Notes: a model not told the origin generated them from the sequence alone. Counted from the stretch's first letter, positions 19,139-29,063 are shown. The stretch is DNA of 53,529 nt from Lachnospiraceae bacterium (GCA_017436305.1 JAFSDJ010000058.1:1-53529); one strand, 5' to 3'. Made by a program: numbers and translations.

Positions 19139-19163
19139 CCTCCAATGTAAAAGAAAAGGAGGA
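19139..19163 (+). promoter_or_regulatory. Shine-Dalgarno-sequestering hairpin upstream of thiT
   Basis: CCTCC at 19139-19143 can pair with the ribosome site GGAGG at 19158-19162, directly followed by seven T and the ATG. This may be the expression platform of the riboswitch, acting on translation initiation or as a weak terminator. About 165 nt separate it from the aptamer, which is unusually far. Confidence 0.5.
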
Positions 19164-19170
19164 TTTTTTT

Positions 19171-19857
19171 ATGTCTAATTTATTTGCATTTCCCACAACA
19201 AACAGTTGGGAAGAAGAAGGTTTTCAATTAACCACATCAGGTATTGTTGCAGTTGTAGTAATAATTGCAATTCTAATCAGCCTGGCTCTTTATTTTCACA
19301 AATCACAGTCTGATACTTCAAAAAAGGCATCCATAACAAAACAACTGACTTTTTCCGGTGCAGCTATGGCACTTGGACTGATTACTTCTGAGTTTTTACC
19401 GAACTTTGAACTGCCAATGGGTGGCTCCATTACAATTTTCAGCATGCTTTATATTGTGTTAATTGGTTATTTGTTCGGTTTAAAGGCAGGACTTATGAGT
19501 GCGGTTGCTTATGGCTTACTGCAGTTTGTGCTTGATCCGTTTTTCTACTCCATTCCACAGATGATTGTAGATTATCCTTTGGCATTCGGTGCATTAGGCC
19601 TTGCAGGTATTTTTGCAAATAAGAAAAATGGTCTGATTTTAGGGTATATTACCGGAGTTATCGGAAGATACATTTTTGCAGTGATTTCCGGTGTGATTTT
19701 CTTTGCTCATTATGCACCGGAAGGAACACCTGCAATTGTATATTCACTTTCCTATAATGCAACTTATATTGTGCCGGAAGCAGTGGCAACTTTAATTTTA
19801 CTGGCAATTCCACCAATACGTAAGGGAATTGGACAAATTAAAAAGATGGTAGCTTAA
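19171..19857 (+). CDS. thiT: ECF transporter S component for thiamine
   Basis: ThiT is the membrane substrate-binding subunit that joins a shared EcfAAT module to import thiamine. At 228 residues it is slightly longer than usual because of an extra N-terminal membrane segment (about 25-43). The family motifs are clear: MGGSITIFSMLYIVLIGYLFGLK, seen as GGSITIFSML and IGYLFGLKAG, and VDYPLAFGALGLAGIF. Six hydrophobic segments follow. The upstream TPP riboswitch confirms the substrate. GGAGGA lies 7 bases before the ATG. Confidence 0.93.
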   Translation: MSNLFAFPTTNSWEEEGFQLTTSGIVAVVVIIAILISLALYFHKSQSDTSKKASITKQLTFSGAAMALGLITSEFLPNFELPMGGSITIFSMLYIVLIGYLFGLKAGLMSAVAYGLLQFVLDPFFYSIPQMIVDYPLAFGALGLAGIFANKKNGLILGYITGVIGRYIFAVISGVIFFAHYAPEGTPAIVYSLSYNATYIVPEAVATLILLAIPPIRKGIGQIKKMVA

Positions 19858-19871
19858 GAGATGGAAGCATA

Positions 19872-19920
19872 TTGACAAAACAGAGACAAAACTATATAAT
19901 AAAACAAATGTTATATAACA
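19872..19920 (+). promoter_or_regulatory. Promoter with a palindromic operator, ahead of the TetR gene
   Basis: TTGACA at 19872-19877, 17-bp spacer, TATAAT at 19895-19900: consensus match in both boxes. The perfect palindrome TGTTATATAACA at 19909-19920 lies at the expected transcription start, so autorepression by the TetR product is likely. Confidence 0.7.
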
Positions 19921-19951
19921 AAGTTATACAAAAAAGAGAGGTTGTACAGCC

Positions 19952-20554
19952 ATGCCACCAAAAGCCAAACACACAAGAGAAGAAATCATAAATAAAGCAT
20001 TTGAAATGGCAAGAAAAAAAGGTATTGATGCAGTTGTTGCAAGAGAGCTTGGAAAGGAGCTTGGAACATCATCGTCGCCTATATTTACAGCATTTAAAAA
20101 CATGGAAGAGTTACAGAAAGAAGTAAGAAAGGTTGCTATGCGTGAATTTGAATCATATGTTCGTGATGCTTTAAATTATACACCGGCATTTAAATACGTG
20201 GGAATGAAGATGATAGAGTTTGCAACGAAAGAACCGAAGCTGTTTCAGCTTTTATACATGCGTGAGCACCAGGGAAACCAGACCTATGCCATGTTAATTG
20301 ATGAACTCGGTGATACTGTGGAAGTTTGTATTAAGATTATGCAGAAAGATTATAGCTTAAGCAGACAGGAAGCAGAACTGCTATTTCGGCAGGTATGGCT
20401 TCATACATTTGGCATTTGTGTATTGGTTGCAGGAAAGGTATGTCGGCTTTCACCGGAAGAAATATCAGAGATGTTGAGCGCTGAATTTCAAGGAACTTTA
20501 ATGCTTATTAAATCCGGAACATTTAAAACGATTCCGGTAAATGATGCGAAGTAA
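19952..20554 (+). CDS. TetR/AcrR family transcriptional regulator
   Basis: The N-terminal helix-turn-helix is typical: HTREEIINKAFEMARKKGID, then VVARELGKELGTSSSPIFTAF. The C-terminal ligand/dimer region (about 75-200) is helical and like the WHG group. A repressor of its own promoter is likely, given the palindrome at 19909-19920. The gene that follows is a chemoreceptor with its own ribosome site 115 bp downstream. Whether the two are co-transcribed is open, as no terminator is visible between them. The inducing ligand is unknown. Confidence 0.9.
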   Translation: MPPKAKHTREEIINKAFEMARKKGIDAVVARELGKELGTSSSPIFTAFKNMEELQKEVRKVAMREFESYVRDALNYTPAFKYVGMKMIEFATKEPKLFQLLYMREHQGNQTYAMLIDELGDTVEVCIKIMQKDYSLSRQEAELLFRQVWLHTFGICVLVAGKVCRLSPEEISEMLSAEFQGTLMLIKSGTFKTIPVNDAK

Positions 20555-20668
20555 CAGTTTAGCCATGGCTTATGGTATGAGTTACAAAATCTGTGCGAAG
20601 AAAACCTTTGTTCTAATATAGGACAACCGGGTTATAAATTCTGTGCTATGTGAAAGGAGAAAGAGAAA

Positions 20669-22183
20669 ATGAGTTTACTTAGGCAAAATGAAAAGGAAGC
20701 GAATTTATTAGTAGCAAAGGTTATGAGAAGCACATTTGTTATTTTTACTCTCATATACCTATTGAATGTAATCGGAATTTTTACAGTAGATAAAATGATT
20801 ATGACCATTGCCTATATTGCAGGGGGATGTCTGCTATTGTTACCAACACTGCTTGTAAATATTTTCAAAAGGGAAGATGGATTCATTAAGTATGTGAATG
20901 TCGTGTGTGCTTCCATATTTGTGACAATGCTAAGCATAACACTTACCTATCATGTTGTTGCCATTTATGTGTATCCTATTGCCATTGCAAGTCTTTATTT
21001 TTCAAAAGGGTTGAATATTGTGGCAACCGGACTTACTGTGGCAGGCGTTTCAGTAGGACAGATTCTGGCATTTTATATGGATACCTTGCAGGATGATAAT
21101 TTTACAGAATTTAATGATGTGATTATATTTGGGGTCATTCCCCGTGCGTTGGTATTGATTGCAGTTGCAGCTATTTTTACCATGCTGTGCAGTAGAACTG
21201 CCTCCATGCTTTCGAATTTGATGGGAGCAGAAGAACAAAAGGAAATGTTTGACCGTATGAAGCAAATGAAGGAAAATGCAGCACAGACTTCTGAAATAAT
21301 GTTTGGTATGGTATCGGAACTTTCCGGTATTACAGAAGTTTCACTTAAGGCTAACCAGAGCATAGCAAAGGAAGCTGAGCGTTTGCTTATTGGAACCACT
21401 GATAATGCAACGGCGGTAGAAAATGCAGATTGCAAAATACAGGATATTACAGAACAACTGGAAGAACTTAGCAATATGAATCATAGAACGGCTAAACTTA
21501 CAGAGCAAATCGGGGCAAATACACAGGAAAATCAGCATAGAATGGATGATGCTACTGTCAGTATGGAGCAAATACATAATAGTACAAATGCGTGCAAACA
21601 GATTATTACGGTTCTTGGAGAAGAATCCAAGGAAATTATCGGAATCGTAGGAACGATTACCAATATATCAAGTCAGACTAATATTTTGGCATTGAATGCA
21701 TCAATAGAGGCAGCCAGAGCAGGGGAACATGGAAAAGGTTTTGCAGTGGTTGCGGAAGAAATTCAAAAGCTTTCAGAGCAGACAAAAACGGCTGTGGAAA
21801 GTATTGGAAGCATTGTAAATGAGGTAGTAAAAAATACAGAGAATGCAGTTGCTGCCATGGAACAGAACGCACTTTATACGCAAAATGGAATGGAGAGTAT
21901 TCAAAAGGCTAATGAGTCAGCAACAATTATTACAGCTTCAAATGAAGAATTAGTTGGACAGATTCATGAAATTGATAATGTGGCAGACATAATTCGGAAA
22001 AAAAGTGGTGAAGTTGCAGACAATATGAAGCAAATTAGCAATAATACACAGCAAAATTGTAATGCAGTAGAACATGTATCGGCATCTAGTCAGGAGAATA
22101 GCGCAGGAACGGAAAGCCTTGCAAATATTGTAGAGCAGATAAGGGGGCTTTCAGAACAGTTAAATAATGTTGTGCAGGGATAA
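20669..22183 (+). CDS. Methyl-accepting chemotaxis protein with multi-pass membrane sensor
   Basis: The C-terminal half is the MCP signalling hairpin: the conserved tip reads [20 protein letters not shown], then [15 protein letters not shown]. The N-terminal 190 residues contain about six hydrophobic segments (20-40, 46-70, 78-98, 100-115, 120-145, 155-182) with very short loops, so there is no extracellular ligand domain. No HAMP domain is apparent between the last membrane segment and the coiled coil. This suggests sensing within the membrane or an energy/lipid-related signal. It implies a motile or chemotactic host, although no che or fli operon is in the window. Confidence 0.92.
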   Translation: MSLLRQNEKEANLLVAKVMRSTFVIFTLIYLLNVIGIFTVDKMIMTIAYIAGGCLLLLPTLLVNIFKREDGFIKYVNVVCASIFVTMLSITLTYHVVAIYVYPIAIASLYFSKGLNIVATGLTVAGVSVGQILAFYMDTLQDDNFTEFNDVIIFGVIPRALVLIAVAAIFTMLCSRTASMLSNLMGAEEQKEMFDRMKQMKENAAQTSEIMFGMVSELSGITEVSLKANQSIAKEAERLLIGTTDNATAVENADCKIQDITEQLEELSNMNHRTAKLTEQIGANTQENQHRMDDATVSMEQIHNSTNACKQIITVLGEESKEIIGIVGTITNISSQTNILALNASIEAARAGEHGKGFAVVAEEIQKLSEQTKTAVESIGSIVNEVVKNTENAVAAMEQNALYTQNGMESIQKANESATIITASNEELVGQIHEIDNVADIIRKKSGEVADNMKQISNNTQQNCNAVEHVSASSQENSAGTESLANIVEQIRGLSEQLNNVVQG

Positions 22184-22240
22184 TGTAGAATGGTTGTTGT
22201 GGTTCACACAAGTGAATTGTCTGAATATTTTGAATGAATA

Positions 22241-22323
22241 AGAAATACAAGCTTTTTGGAACAATTTTTTTAATATAAATTATAGAAAAATGAAAAGATA
22301 AATTGTTCCAAAAAGCGATTTCT
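22241..22323. terminator. Large imperfect inverted repeat behind the chemoreceptor gene
   Basis: Arms 22241-22267 and 22300-22323 share a perfect 17-bp pairing (CTTTTTGGAACAATTT with its complement) plus an outer AGAAAT/ATTTCT pairing. The loop is 32 nt and AT-rich. It can act as a terminator, though it lacks a clean T run after the right arm. The rest of the 343-bp gap 22184-22526 holds a TGACAA/TTGTCA dyad (22359-22389), the gltB promoter and its leader. Confidence 0.5.
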
Positions 22324-22420
22324 TATGAGAAAATAATATAATAATTATATAAAAAGACTGACAACTATATATAAATTGAATAATTGTCAAACAATCAGAC
22401 AATAAGGAAAAAATTTGCTA

Positions 22421-22493
22421 TTTACAAATAAAAATCATAGGTGTATAGTAATGGCAGAAACCGAGAGTTACTGGAAAGGTTGTGAACAGTAAC
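22421..22493 (+). promoter_or_regulatory. Promoter and leader hairpin of gltBD
   Basis: TTTACA at 22421-22426, 17-bp spacer, TATAGT at 22444-22449. The leader can form a hairpin (GTTACTG at 22467-22473 with CAGTAAC at 22487-22493) before the ribosome site GGAAAGGAG. A dyad just upstream (22359-22389) may bind a regulator. Confidence 0.6.
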
Positions 22494-22526
22494 GCTGACA
22501 GGGGCTTATAGGAAAGGAGAATAGAG

Positions 22527-25500
22527 ATGTTTGACGCAAAATTAAAAGTGCCGAAAGCGACTCTTTACAGAGAAGAATTCGAGCATGATAACTGCGGTAT
22601 TGGTGCTTGTGTGAACATTAAGGGAACGAAAAGCAGGACGACCGTTGAGAACGCATTAAAGATTGTAGAAAACTTAGAACATAGAGCAGGCAAAGACGCC
22701 GAAGGGAAAACCGGTGATGGTGTAGGTATCCTAACTCAGATATCACACAAATTCTTCACTAAGGTTACAAATCCCCTCGGCGTCTTTTTAGGTGAAGAAC
22801 GAGAATACGGTATAGGTATGTTTTTCTTCCCACAGGATGAACTGAAAAGAAATCAGGCCAAAAAGATGTTTGAAATCATTGTAGAAAAAGAAGGTCTTGA
22901 CTTTTTAGGCTGGAGAGAGGTACCTACCTTCCCATCTGTTCTGGGGCATAAAGCAATAGAATGTATGCCTTACATTATGCAGGGATTTGTAAAAAAACCT
23001 GCTCATGTGAAAAAGGGTCTTGAATTTGACCGCATACTCTATATTGTGCGTCGTGTTTTTGAACAGTCCAGCGACAATACGTATGTGGTATCTTTAAGTA
23101 GCCGTACCATTGTATACAAAGGAATGTTTTTAGTAGGTCAGCTTCGTACCTTCTTTAAGGATTTGCAGGATGAGGACTATGAGTCAGCAATTGCCATTGT
23201 TCATTCCCGTTTCTCTACCAACACAAACCCAAGCTGGGAAAGAGCCCATCCAAACCGTTTTATTGTACACAATGGTGAAATCAATACTATCCGTGGTAAT
23301 GCAGATAAAATGCTTGGCAGGGAAGAAAATATGGAATCCGAACATTTGCACGGATTACTTCACAAAGTACTTCCGGCAGTAAATGCATCCGGTTCTGACT
23401 CTGCAATGCTTGATAATACATTGGAATTTTTAGTAATGAGCGGCATGGATTTACCACTTGCAGTGATGATTACCATTCCTGAGCCTTGGGAAAATAACAA
23501 AACCATTTCTCAAAGCAAACGTGATTTCTACCAATATTATGCAACTATGATGGAGCCGTGGGATGGTCCTGCATCCATTTTATTCTCTGACGGAGATATT
23601 ATGGGTGCAGTTCTTGACAGAAACGGACTTCGTCCATCCCGTTACTACATTACCGATGATGACCAGCTAATTTTATCTTCCGAAGTGGGTGTGTTAGACA
23701 TTGACCCTACAAAAATTCTGGTAAAAGAAAGACTTCATCCGGGTAAAATGCTTTTAGTTGACACGATAAAAGGGGAAATAGTGGACGACGACCATTTAAA
23801 AGAATCCTATGCAAAAAGAAAGCCCTACGGTGAATGGTTAGACAGCAACTTAGTAGCATTAAAGGATTTAAAAATTCCAAACGAGAGAGTACCGGAATTT
23901 TCTTATGAAGAAAGACAGAGAATGCAGAAAGCATTTGGTTATACCTATGATGAATTGAAAACAAGTATTTTACCAATGGCAAAAACAGGAAGCGAAGCCA
24001 TTGCAGCCATGGGCGTAGACACACCACTTCCGGTTTTAAGTAATGTAAAACATCCATTGTTTAACTATTTTAAACAATTATTTGCTCAGGTTACAAACCC
24101 GCCTATCGATGCTATTCGAGAAGAGGTTGTTACTTCAACCACAGTTTATATTGGTACAGAAGGAAATGTATTGGAAGAAACACCGAAAAACTGTAACATG
24201 TTAAAGGTTCACAATCCAATTCTTACTAATACAGACATTATGAAAATCAAGAGCATGAAAGCAGATGGTTTTAAAGTAGAAGTAGTTCCGATTACTTACT
24301 ATAAAAACACCAGCCTAGAGCGTGCCATTGAAAGATTATTCGTTGAAGTAGACAGAGCCTACAGAGATGGAGCAAACATCCTGATTCTTTCCGACAGAGG
24401 TGTGGATGAAAACCATGTTGCAATTCCATCTTTACTGGCAGTATCAGCCTTAAACAGGCACCTTGTGAAAACAAAGAAAAGAACAAGTATTGCGTTGATT
24501 TTAGAGTCAGGTGAACCAAGAGAAGTACACCATTTTGCAACTCTTTTAGGATACGGTGCATGTGCCATTAACCCGTATTTAGCATTGGAATCTATCAAAG
24601 AATTAATTGACAATAGAATGTTAGATAAGGATTACTATGCGGCTGTTGATGATTATAATAACGCCGTACTTCATGGCATTGTAAAAATTGCTTCCAAAAT
24701 GGGTATTTCCACAATCCAGTCATACCAGGGTTCCCAGATTTTTGAGGCAATAGGTATTGATGAGCAAGTCATTAATAAATACTTTACAAACACAGTATGC
24801 CGCGTAGGTGGTATTACAATTAAAGATATAGAAAAACAGGTAGACGAATTACACTCCATGGCATTTGACCCCCTTGGACTTTCTACCGATTTAACATTAG
24901 ACAGTCCCGGACATCATAAAATGAGAAGTGGTGCTGATGAGCATTTATACAATCCGGTTACCATTCATCTTTTACAGGAATCTACCAAACGTGGAGATTA
25001 TCAGCTGTTTAAACAATACACACAGGCAGTGAATGACGAAAACAGCATTAAAAACTTACGTGGACTTATGGACTTTAAATATCCGAAAAAAGGAATTCCA
25101 CTTGACCAGGTAGAAAGTGTAGATTCCATTGTTACCAGATTTAAAACAGGCGCTATGTCCTACGGTTCTATTTCCAAAGAAGCTCACGAAACACTGGCAA
25201 TTGCAATGAATAAGCTTCACGGTAAATCAAATTCAGGTGAAGGTGGAGAAGATTTAGACAGATTAACTATAGGACCTGACGGATTAGACAGATGCTCTGC
25301 CATTAAACAGGTGGCTTCCGGACGTTTTGGTGTAACAAGCAGATATTTAGTAAGTGCAAAAGAAATCCAGATTAAAATGGCACAGGGTGCAAAACCGGGT
25401 GAAGGTGGACACTTACCGGGAGGAAAGGTATATCCATGGATTGCCAAAACAAGGCACTCAACACCGGGGGTAGGACTGATTTCCCCACCGCCACACCACG

Positions 25501-27074
25501 ATATTTATTCCATTGAGGATCTGGCACAGTTAATTTACGACTTAAAGAACTCTAATAAAGATGCCAGAATTTCCGTAAAATTAGTATCGGAGGCAGGGGT
25601 TGGTACCGTTGCGGCAGGTGTTGCTAAAGCAGGTGCCCAGGTTATCCTTGTTTCCGGTTATGACGGAGGTACCGGTGCAGCGCCAAGAAACTCTATTCAC
25701 AATGCAGGACTTCCCTGGGAGTTAGGGTTAGCAGAGACTCACCAGACGTTGATTATGAACGGACTTAGAAATAAGGTTCGCATTGAAACAGATGGTAAAT
25801 TAATGAGCGGGCGTGACGTAGCCATTGCAGCAATGCTCGGTGCAGAGGAATTTGGTTTTGCAACAGCACCATTAGTAACAATGGGATGCGTTATGATGAG
25901 AGTCTGCAACTTAGATACTTGTCCGGTAGGTGTGGCAACACAGAATCCGGAACTTCGTAAGAACTTCAAAGGAAAACCGGAATACGTTATGAATTTCATG
26001 CGCTTTATTGCAGAAGAACTTCGTGAATATATGGCAAAATTAGGAGTTCGTACCATTGATGAGTTAGTTGGCAGAACAGATTTATTAAAAGTAAAAGAAA
26101 ATGTAGATGCCAGATACGAAAAAATAGATTTAACCAATATCCTTTCTAATCCATATGTAGATTCCAAGGAAAAAGTCACTTTTGATCCAAAACAGGTTTA
26201 CGACTTTGAACTGGAAAAAACTTTAGATGAAAGAGTACTGTTAAAACAGCTTTCCAAAGCAATGGACGCAGGACAAAAGAGAAGTATTGAAGTGGATGTT
26301 ACCAATACAGATCGTTCTTTCGGTACAATCCTTGGTTCTGAAATTACAAAGAAATTTTATGATACTTTAGAAGAAGATACCTACCGTGTACTTTGTCACG
26401 GTGCAGGTGGTCAGAGCTTTGGTGCCTTTATTCCAAAAGGACTTACTTTAGAGCTTGTTGGTGATTCCAATGACTACTTCGGAAAAGGATTATCTGGCGG
26501 TAAGCTGATTGTTTATCCACCGGCAGGAAGTAAATTTAAACAGGATGAGAACATTATTATCGGTAACGTGGCATTATATGGTGCAACAAGCGGTAAAGCT
26601 TTTATTAACGGTGTTGCAGGCGAGCGTTTCTGCGTAAGAAACTCCGGTGCCATTGCCGTTGTAGAAGGTACGGGCGATCACGGCTGTGAATATATGACAG
26701 GTGGCCGGGTGGTAGTACTTGGCCATACCGGAAAGAATTTTGCAGCTGGTATGAGCGGCGGTATTGCTTACGTATTAGATGAAGATAATGATATTTACAC
26801 AAAAATTAACAAAGAAATGGTTTCCTTCTCGGAAATCACATCAAAATATGATGTTCTGGAATTAAAAGACATGATTAAAGAGCATGTGGCGTATACAAAT
26901 TCTGAGAAAGGAAAGAAAATCTTAGAAAACTTTGGGGAATACTTACCCAAGTTTAAAAAGATTATTCCTCATGACTATGAAAGAATGTTAAAGAACATTG
27001 TTCAGATGGAAGAAAAAGGATTAAGCGCAGAACAGGCGCAAATTGAAGCATTTTATGCAAATACAAGAAAGTAA
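22527..27074 (+). CDS. gltB: Glutamate synthase (NADPH) large subunit
   Basis: Makes two glutamates from glutamine and 2-oxoglutarate and thus completes ammonium assimilation with glutamine synthetase. The 1515-residue length matches the family. Cys23 in EHDNCGIGACV is the glutaminase nucleophile exposed after removal of a 22-residue propeptide. The N-terminal class II amidotransferase runs to about residue 400, the FMN-binding synthase domain is at about 800-1180 with the 3Fe-4S cysteines in CVMMRVCNLDTCPVG (C1121, C1127, C1132), and the C-terminal beta-helix domain has the GXXGG repeats (about 1240-1480). It is followed 15 bp later by gltD. Confidence 0.97.
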   Translation: MFDAKLKVPKATLYREEFEHDNCGIGACVNIKGTKSRTTVENALKIVENLEHRAGKDAEGKTGDGVGILTQISHKFFTKVTNPLGVFLGEEREYGIGMFFFPQDELKRNQAKKMFEIIVEKEGLDFLGWREVPTFPSVLGHKAIECMPYIMQGFVKKPAHVKKGLEFDRILYIVRRVFEQSSDNTYVVSLSSRTIVYKGMFLVGQLRTFFKDLQDEDYESAIAIVHSRFSTNTNPSWERAHPNRFIVHNGEINTIRGNADKMLGREENMESEHLHGLLHKVLPAVNASGSDSAMLDNTLEFLVMSGMDLPLAVMITIPEPWENNKTISQSKRDFYQYYATMMEPWDGPASILFSDGDIMGAVLDRNGLRPSRYYITDDDQLILSSEVGVLDIDPTKILVKERLHPGKMLLVDTIKGEIVDDDHLKESYAKRKPYGEWLDSNLVALKDLKIPNERVPEFSYEERQRMQKAFGYTYDELKTSILPMAKTGSEAIAAMGVDTPLPVLSNVKHPLFNYFKQLFAQVTNPPIDAIREEVVTSTTVYIGTEGNVLEETPKNCNMLKVHNPILTNTDIMKIKSMKADGFKVEVVPITYYKNTSLERAIERLFVEVDRAYRDGANILILSDRGVDENHVAIPSLLAVSALNRHLVKTKKRTSIALILESGEPREVHHFATLLGYGACAINPYLALESIKELIDNRMLDKDYYAAVDDYNNAVLHGIVKIASKMGISTIQSYQGSQIFEAIGIDEQVINKYFTNTVCRVGGITIKDIEKQVDELHSMAFDPLGLSTDLTLDSPGHHKMRSGADEHLYNPVTIHLLQESTKRGDYQLFKQYTQAVNDENSIKNLRGLMDFKYPKKGIPLDQVESVDSIVTRFKTGAMSYGSISKEAHETLAIAMNKLHGKSNSGEGGEDLDRLTIGPDGLDRCSAIKQVASGRFGVTSRYLVSAKEIQIKMAQGAKPGEGGHLPGGKVYPWIAKTRHSTPGVGLISPPPHHDIYSIEDLAQLIYDLKNSNKDARISVKLVSEAGVGTVAAGVAKAGAQVILVSGYDGGTGAAPRNSIHNAGLPWELGLAETHQTLIMNGLRNKVRIETDGKLMSGRDVAIAAMLGAEEFGFATAPLVTMGCVMMRVCNLDTCPVGVATQNPELRKNFKGKPEYVMNFMRFIAEELREYMAKLGVRTIDELVGRTDLLKVKENVDARYEKIDLTNILSNPYVDSKEKVTFDPKQVYDFELEKTLDERVLLKQLSKAMDAGQKRSIEVDVTNTDRSFGTILGSEITKKFYDTLEEDTYRVLCHGAGGQSFGAFIPKGLTLELVGDSNDYFGKGLSGGKLIVYPPAGSKFKQDENIIIGNVALYGATSGKAFINGVAGERFCVRNSGAIAVVEGTGDHGCEYMTGGRVVVLGHTGKNFAAGMSGGIAYVLDEDNDIYTKINKEMVSFSEITSKYDVLELKDMIKEHVAYTNSEKGKKILENFGEYLPKFKKIIPHDYERMLKNIVQMEEKGLSAEQAQIEAFYANTRK

Positions 27075-27089
27075 GGAAGGAGAGAGACT

Positions 27090-28583
27090 ATGGGAAAACC
27101 AACAGGATTTATGGATTATCATAGAGAAACAAGTAAAGCGGAATCGCCGAAAACGAGAATTAGTCATTTTAATGAATTCCACACTCATCTTCCAAAAGAA
27201 AAACAACAACTTCAGGGCGCAAGATGTATGGAATGTGGAGTGCCTTTCTGTCAGGCAGGTATGAATATTTCGGGGATGGCATCAGGCTGTCCTCTCCACA
27301 ACCTGATTCCGGAATGGAATGATTTAGTATATACGGGCAACTGGGAACAGGCTTACAATCGCTTAAAGAAAACAAACAATTTTCCGGAATTTACTTCAAG
27401 AGTATGTCCGGCTTTGTGTGAAGCAGCATGTACTTGCGGATTAAATGGAGATGCCGTTTCCACAAAGGAAAATGAATATGCCATTATTGAAAACGCATAC
27501 GCAGAAGGCCTGGCTGCACCAAACCCGCCAAAAGTAAGAACCGGAAAGAAGGTGGCGGTAGTAGGAAGTGGTCCTTCCGGCCTTGCCTGTGCGGACCAGT
27601 TAAACAAAAGAGGTCACTTAGTTACCGTATTTGAACGTTCTGACCGTATTGGCGGACTGTTAATGTATGGCATTCCCAATATGAAACTGGAAAAACACAT
27701 TATTGACAGAAAAATAAAAGTAATGGCAGAAGAAGGGGTTACCTTTGTGACAAGTACTGATGTAGGAAAAGATGTAAAGGCCGCCCGGCTTTTAGCGGAT
27801 TATGATAAAGTGGTACTTTGCTGTGGTGCATCTAATCCAAGAGATATTAAAGCACCGGGCAGAGATGCAAAAGGAATTTATTTTGCAGTAGACTTTTTAA
27901 CACAGACTACAAAATCATTACTGGATTCTGATTTAAAAGATGGTAATTTTGTCAGTGCCAAAGGCAAAGACGTAATCATTATCGGCGGTGGCGATACGGG
28001 AAATGACTGTGTGGGAACTTCCATTCGTCACGGAGCAAAAAGCGTTACCCAGATTGAAATGATGCCAAAGGCTCCTGACAAACGGGCGGAAAACAACCCG
28101 TGGCCGGAGTGGCCAAAGGTTTGCAAAACCGACTACGGTCAGGAGGAAGCAATTGCCGGATTCGGTCACGACCCAAGAATTTATGAATCAACCGTAAAAG
28201 AATTTATTAAAGATAAAAAAGGCGACTTAAAAGCAGTGAAAATTGTAAAACTTGCCTGGGAGAAAAATCCGGAAACCGGCAGAATGGATATGAAAGAAGT
28301 TCCCGGAAGTGAACAGATTTTAGATGCCCAACTAGTATTAATTGCAGCAGGTTTTTTAGGAAGTGAAAAATATGTAACGGATGCCTTTAAAGTAGAAACA
28401 AATGAAAGAACCAATGTAAAAACGGCTCCTGGAGAGTACAAAACAAGCGTAGAGCATGTATTCACGGCAGGAGATATGCACAGAGGCCAGTCATTGGTTG
28501 TCTGGGCCATCAGAGAAGGAAGAGAAGTTGCAAGAGCAGTGGATTTAAGTTTGATGGGCTATAGTAATTTGTATATTCAGTAA
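27090..28583 (+). CDS. gltD: Glutamate synthase (NADPH) small subunit
   Basis: Supplies electrons from NADPH through FAD and iron-sulfur clusters to GltB. At 497 residues the length is standard. The N-terminal 4Fe-4S cysteines are in RCMECGVPFCQAG, GCPLHNLIPEWN and VCPALCEAACTCG. The FAD site is VAVVGSGPSGLACADQL, and the NADPH site is IIIGGGDTGNDCVGTSIRHG. The C-terminus has VFTAGDMHRGQSLVVWAI. AAGGAAGGAGAG precedes the ATG. It forms an operon with gltB. Confidence 0.97.
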   Translation: MGKPTGFMDYHRETSKAESPKTRISHFNEFHTHLPKEKQQLQGARCMECGVPFCQAGMNISGMASGCPLHNLIPEWNDLVYTGNWEQAYNRLKKTNNFPEFTSRVCPALCEAACTCGLNGDAVSTKENEYAIIENAYAEGLAAPNPPKVRTGKKVAVVGSGPSGLACADQLNKRGHLVTVFERSDRIGGLLMYGIPNMKLEKHIIDRKIKVMAEEGVTFVTSTDVGKDVKAARLLADYDKVVLCCGASNPRDIKAPGRDAKGIYFAVDFLTQTTKSLLDSDLKDGNFVSAKGKDVIIIGGGDTGNDCVGTSIRHGAKSVTQIEMMPKAPDKRAENNPWPEWPKVCKTDYGQEEAIAGFGHDPRIYESTVKEFIKDKKGDLKAVKIVKLAWEKNPETGRMDMKEVPGSEQILDAQLVLIAAGFLGSEKYVTDAFKVETNERTNVKTAPGEYKTSVEHVFTAGDMHRGQSLVVWAIREGREVARAVDLSLMGYSNLYIQ

Positions 28584-28649
28584 AAAAGAATATGAGCAAA
28601 AGGAGAAGAACTGGAAGTTAAATAATGTAAATTGTATTAAAAAAAATAC

Positions 28650-28677
28650 TTTACAAAATTTGCAAATAGAGTATAAT
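28650..28677 (+). promoter_or_regulatory. Promoter of the HPr-like gene
   Basis: TTTACA at 28650-28655, 16-bp spacer, TATAAT at 28672-28677. The leader contains a 9-bp hairpin (GAAACATCT at 28742-28750 with AGATGTTTC at 28765-28773) just before the ribosome site. Confidence 0.6.
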
Positions 28678-28809
28678 GCTAACAAAAGCGGGAAAGAATT
28701 CATATTATATGGTAAGTCCTTAATTTATAAGGGCAATAGTAGAAACATCTCGTTTTAGGGGAAAAGATGTTTCGTCAACTTTGGTGAAAAAGGAAAGGTG
28801 GTTTTTATC

Positions 28810-29037
28810 ATGACGGAGCGTAAAATTATGTTAAGGTTGGACGAAGTTAGGGATTTTGTTGCAACAGCAAGTCAGTGCGATTTTGACATTGACATTTTCT
28901 ACAATCGTTACAGCGTAGATGCCAAATCCATTTTAGGAGTATTGGGACTGGATTTACGTCAGCCGCTTACTGTAAGATGCAACGGCTACAGTGAAGAATT
29001 TGACAGCTATTTAAACCGTTTTGCAATGGCTTCTTAA
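28810..29037 (+). CDS. HPr-like domain protein without the active-site histidine (75 aa)
   Basis: The ATG at 28810 is chosen over the GTG at 28798 because AGGAAAGG lies 8 bases before it. VDAKSILGVLGLDL and the preceding FYNRYS match the HPr fold (compare VNAKSIMGVMSLG of HPr), and the order TASQCDFDI also fits. The region that should carry the phosphorylated His (GLHARPA) reads LDEVRDFVA here, so the protein cannot take part in normal phosphotransfer. The regulatory-Ser position (Ser in AKSI) is kept. This may be a regulatory or structural derivative; its partner is unknown. A terminator follows. Confidence 0.8.
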   Translation: MTERKIMLRLDEVRDFVATASQCDFDIDIFYNRYSVDAKSILGVLGLDLRQPLTVRCNGYSEEFDSYLNRFAMAS

Positions 29038-29063
29038 GTAAATACTATAGGCAGAAGATTTTG

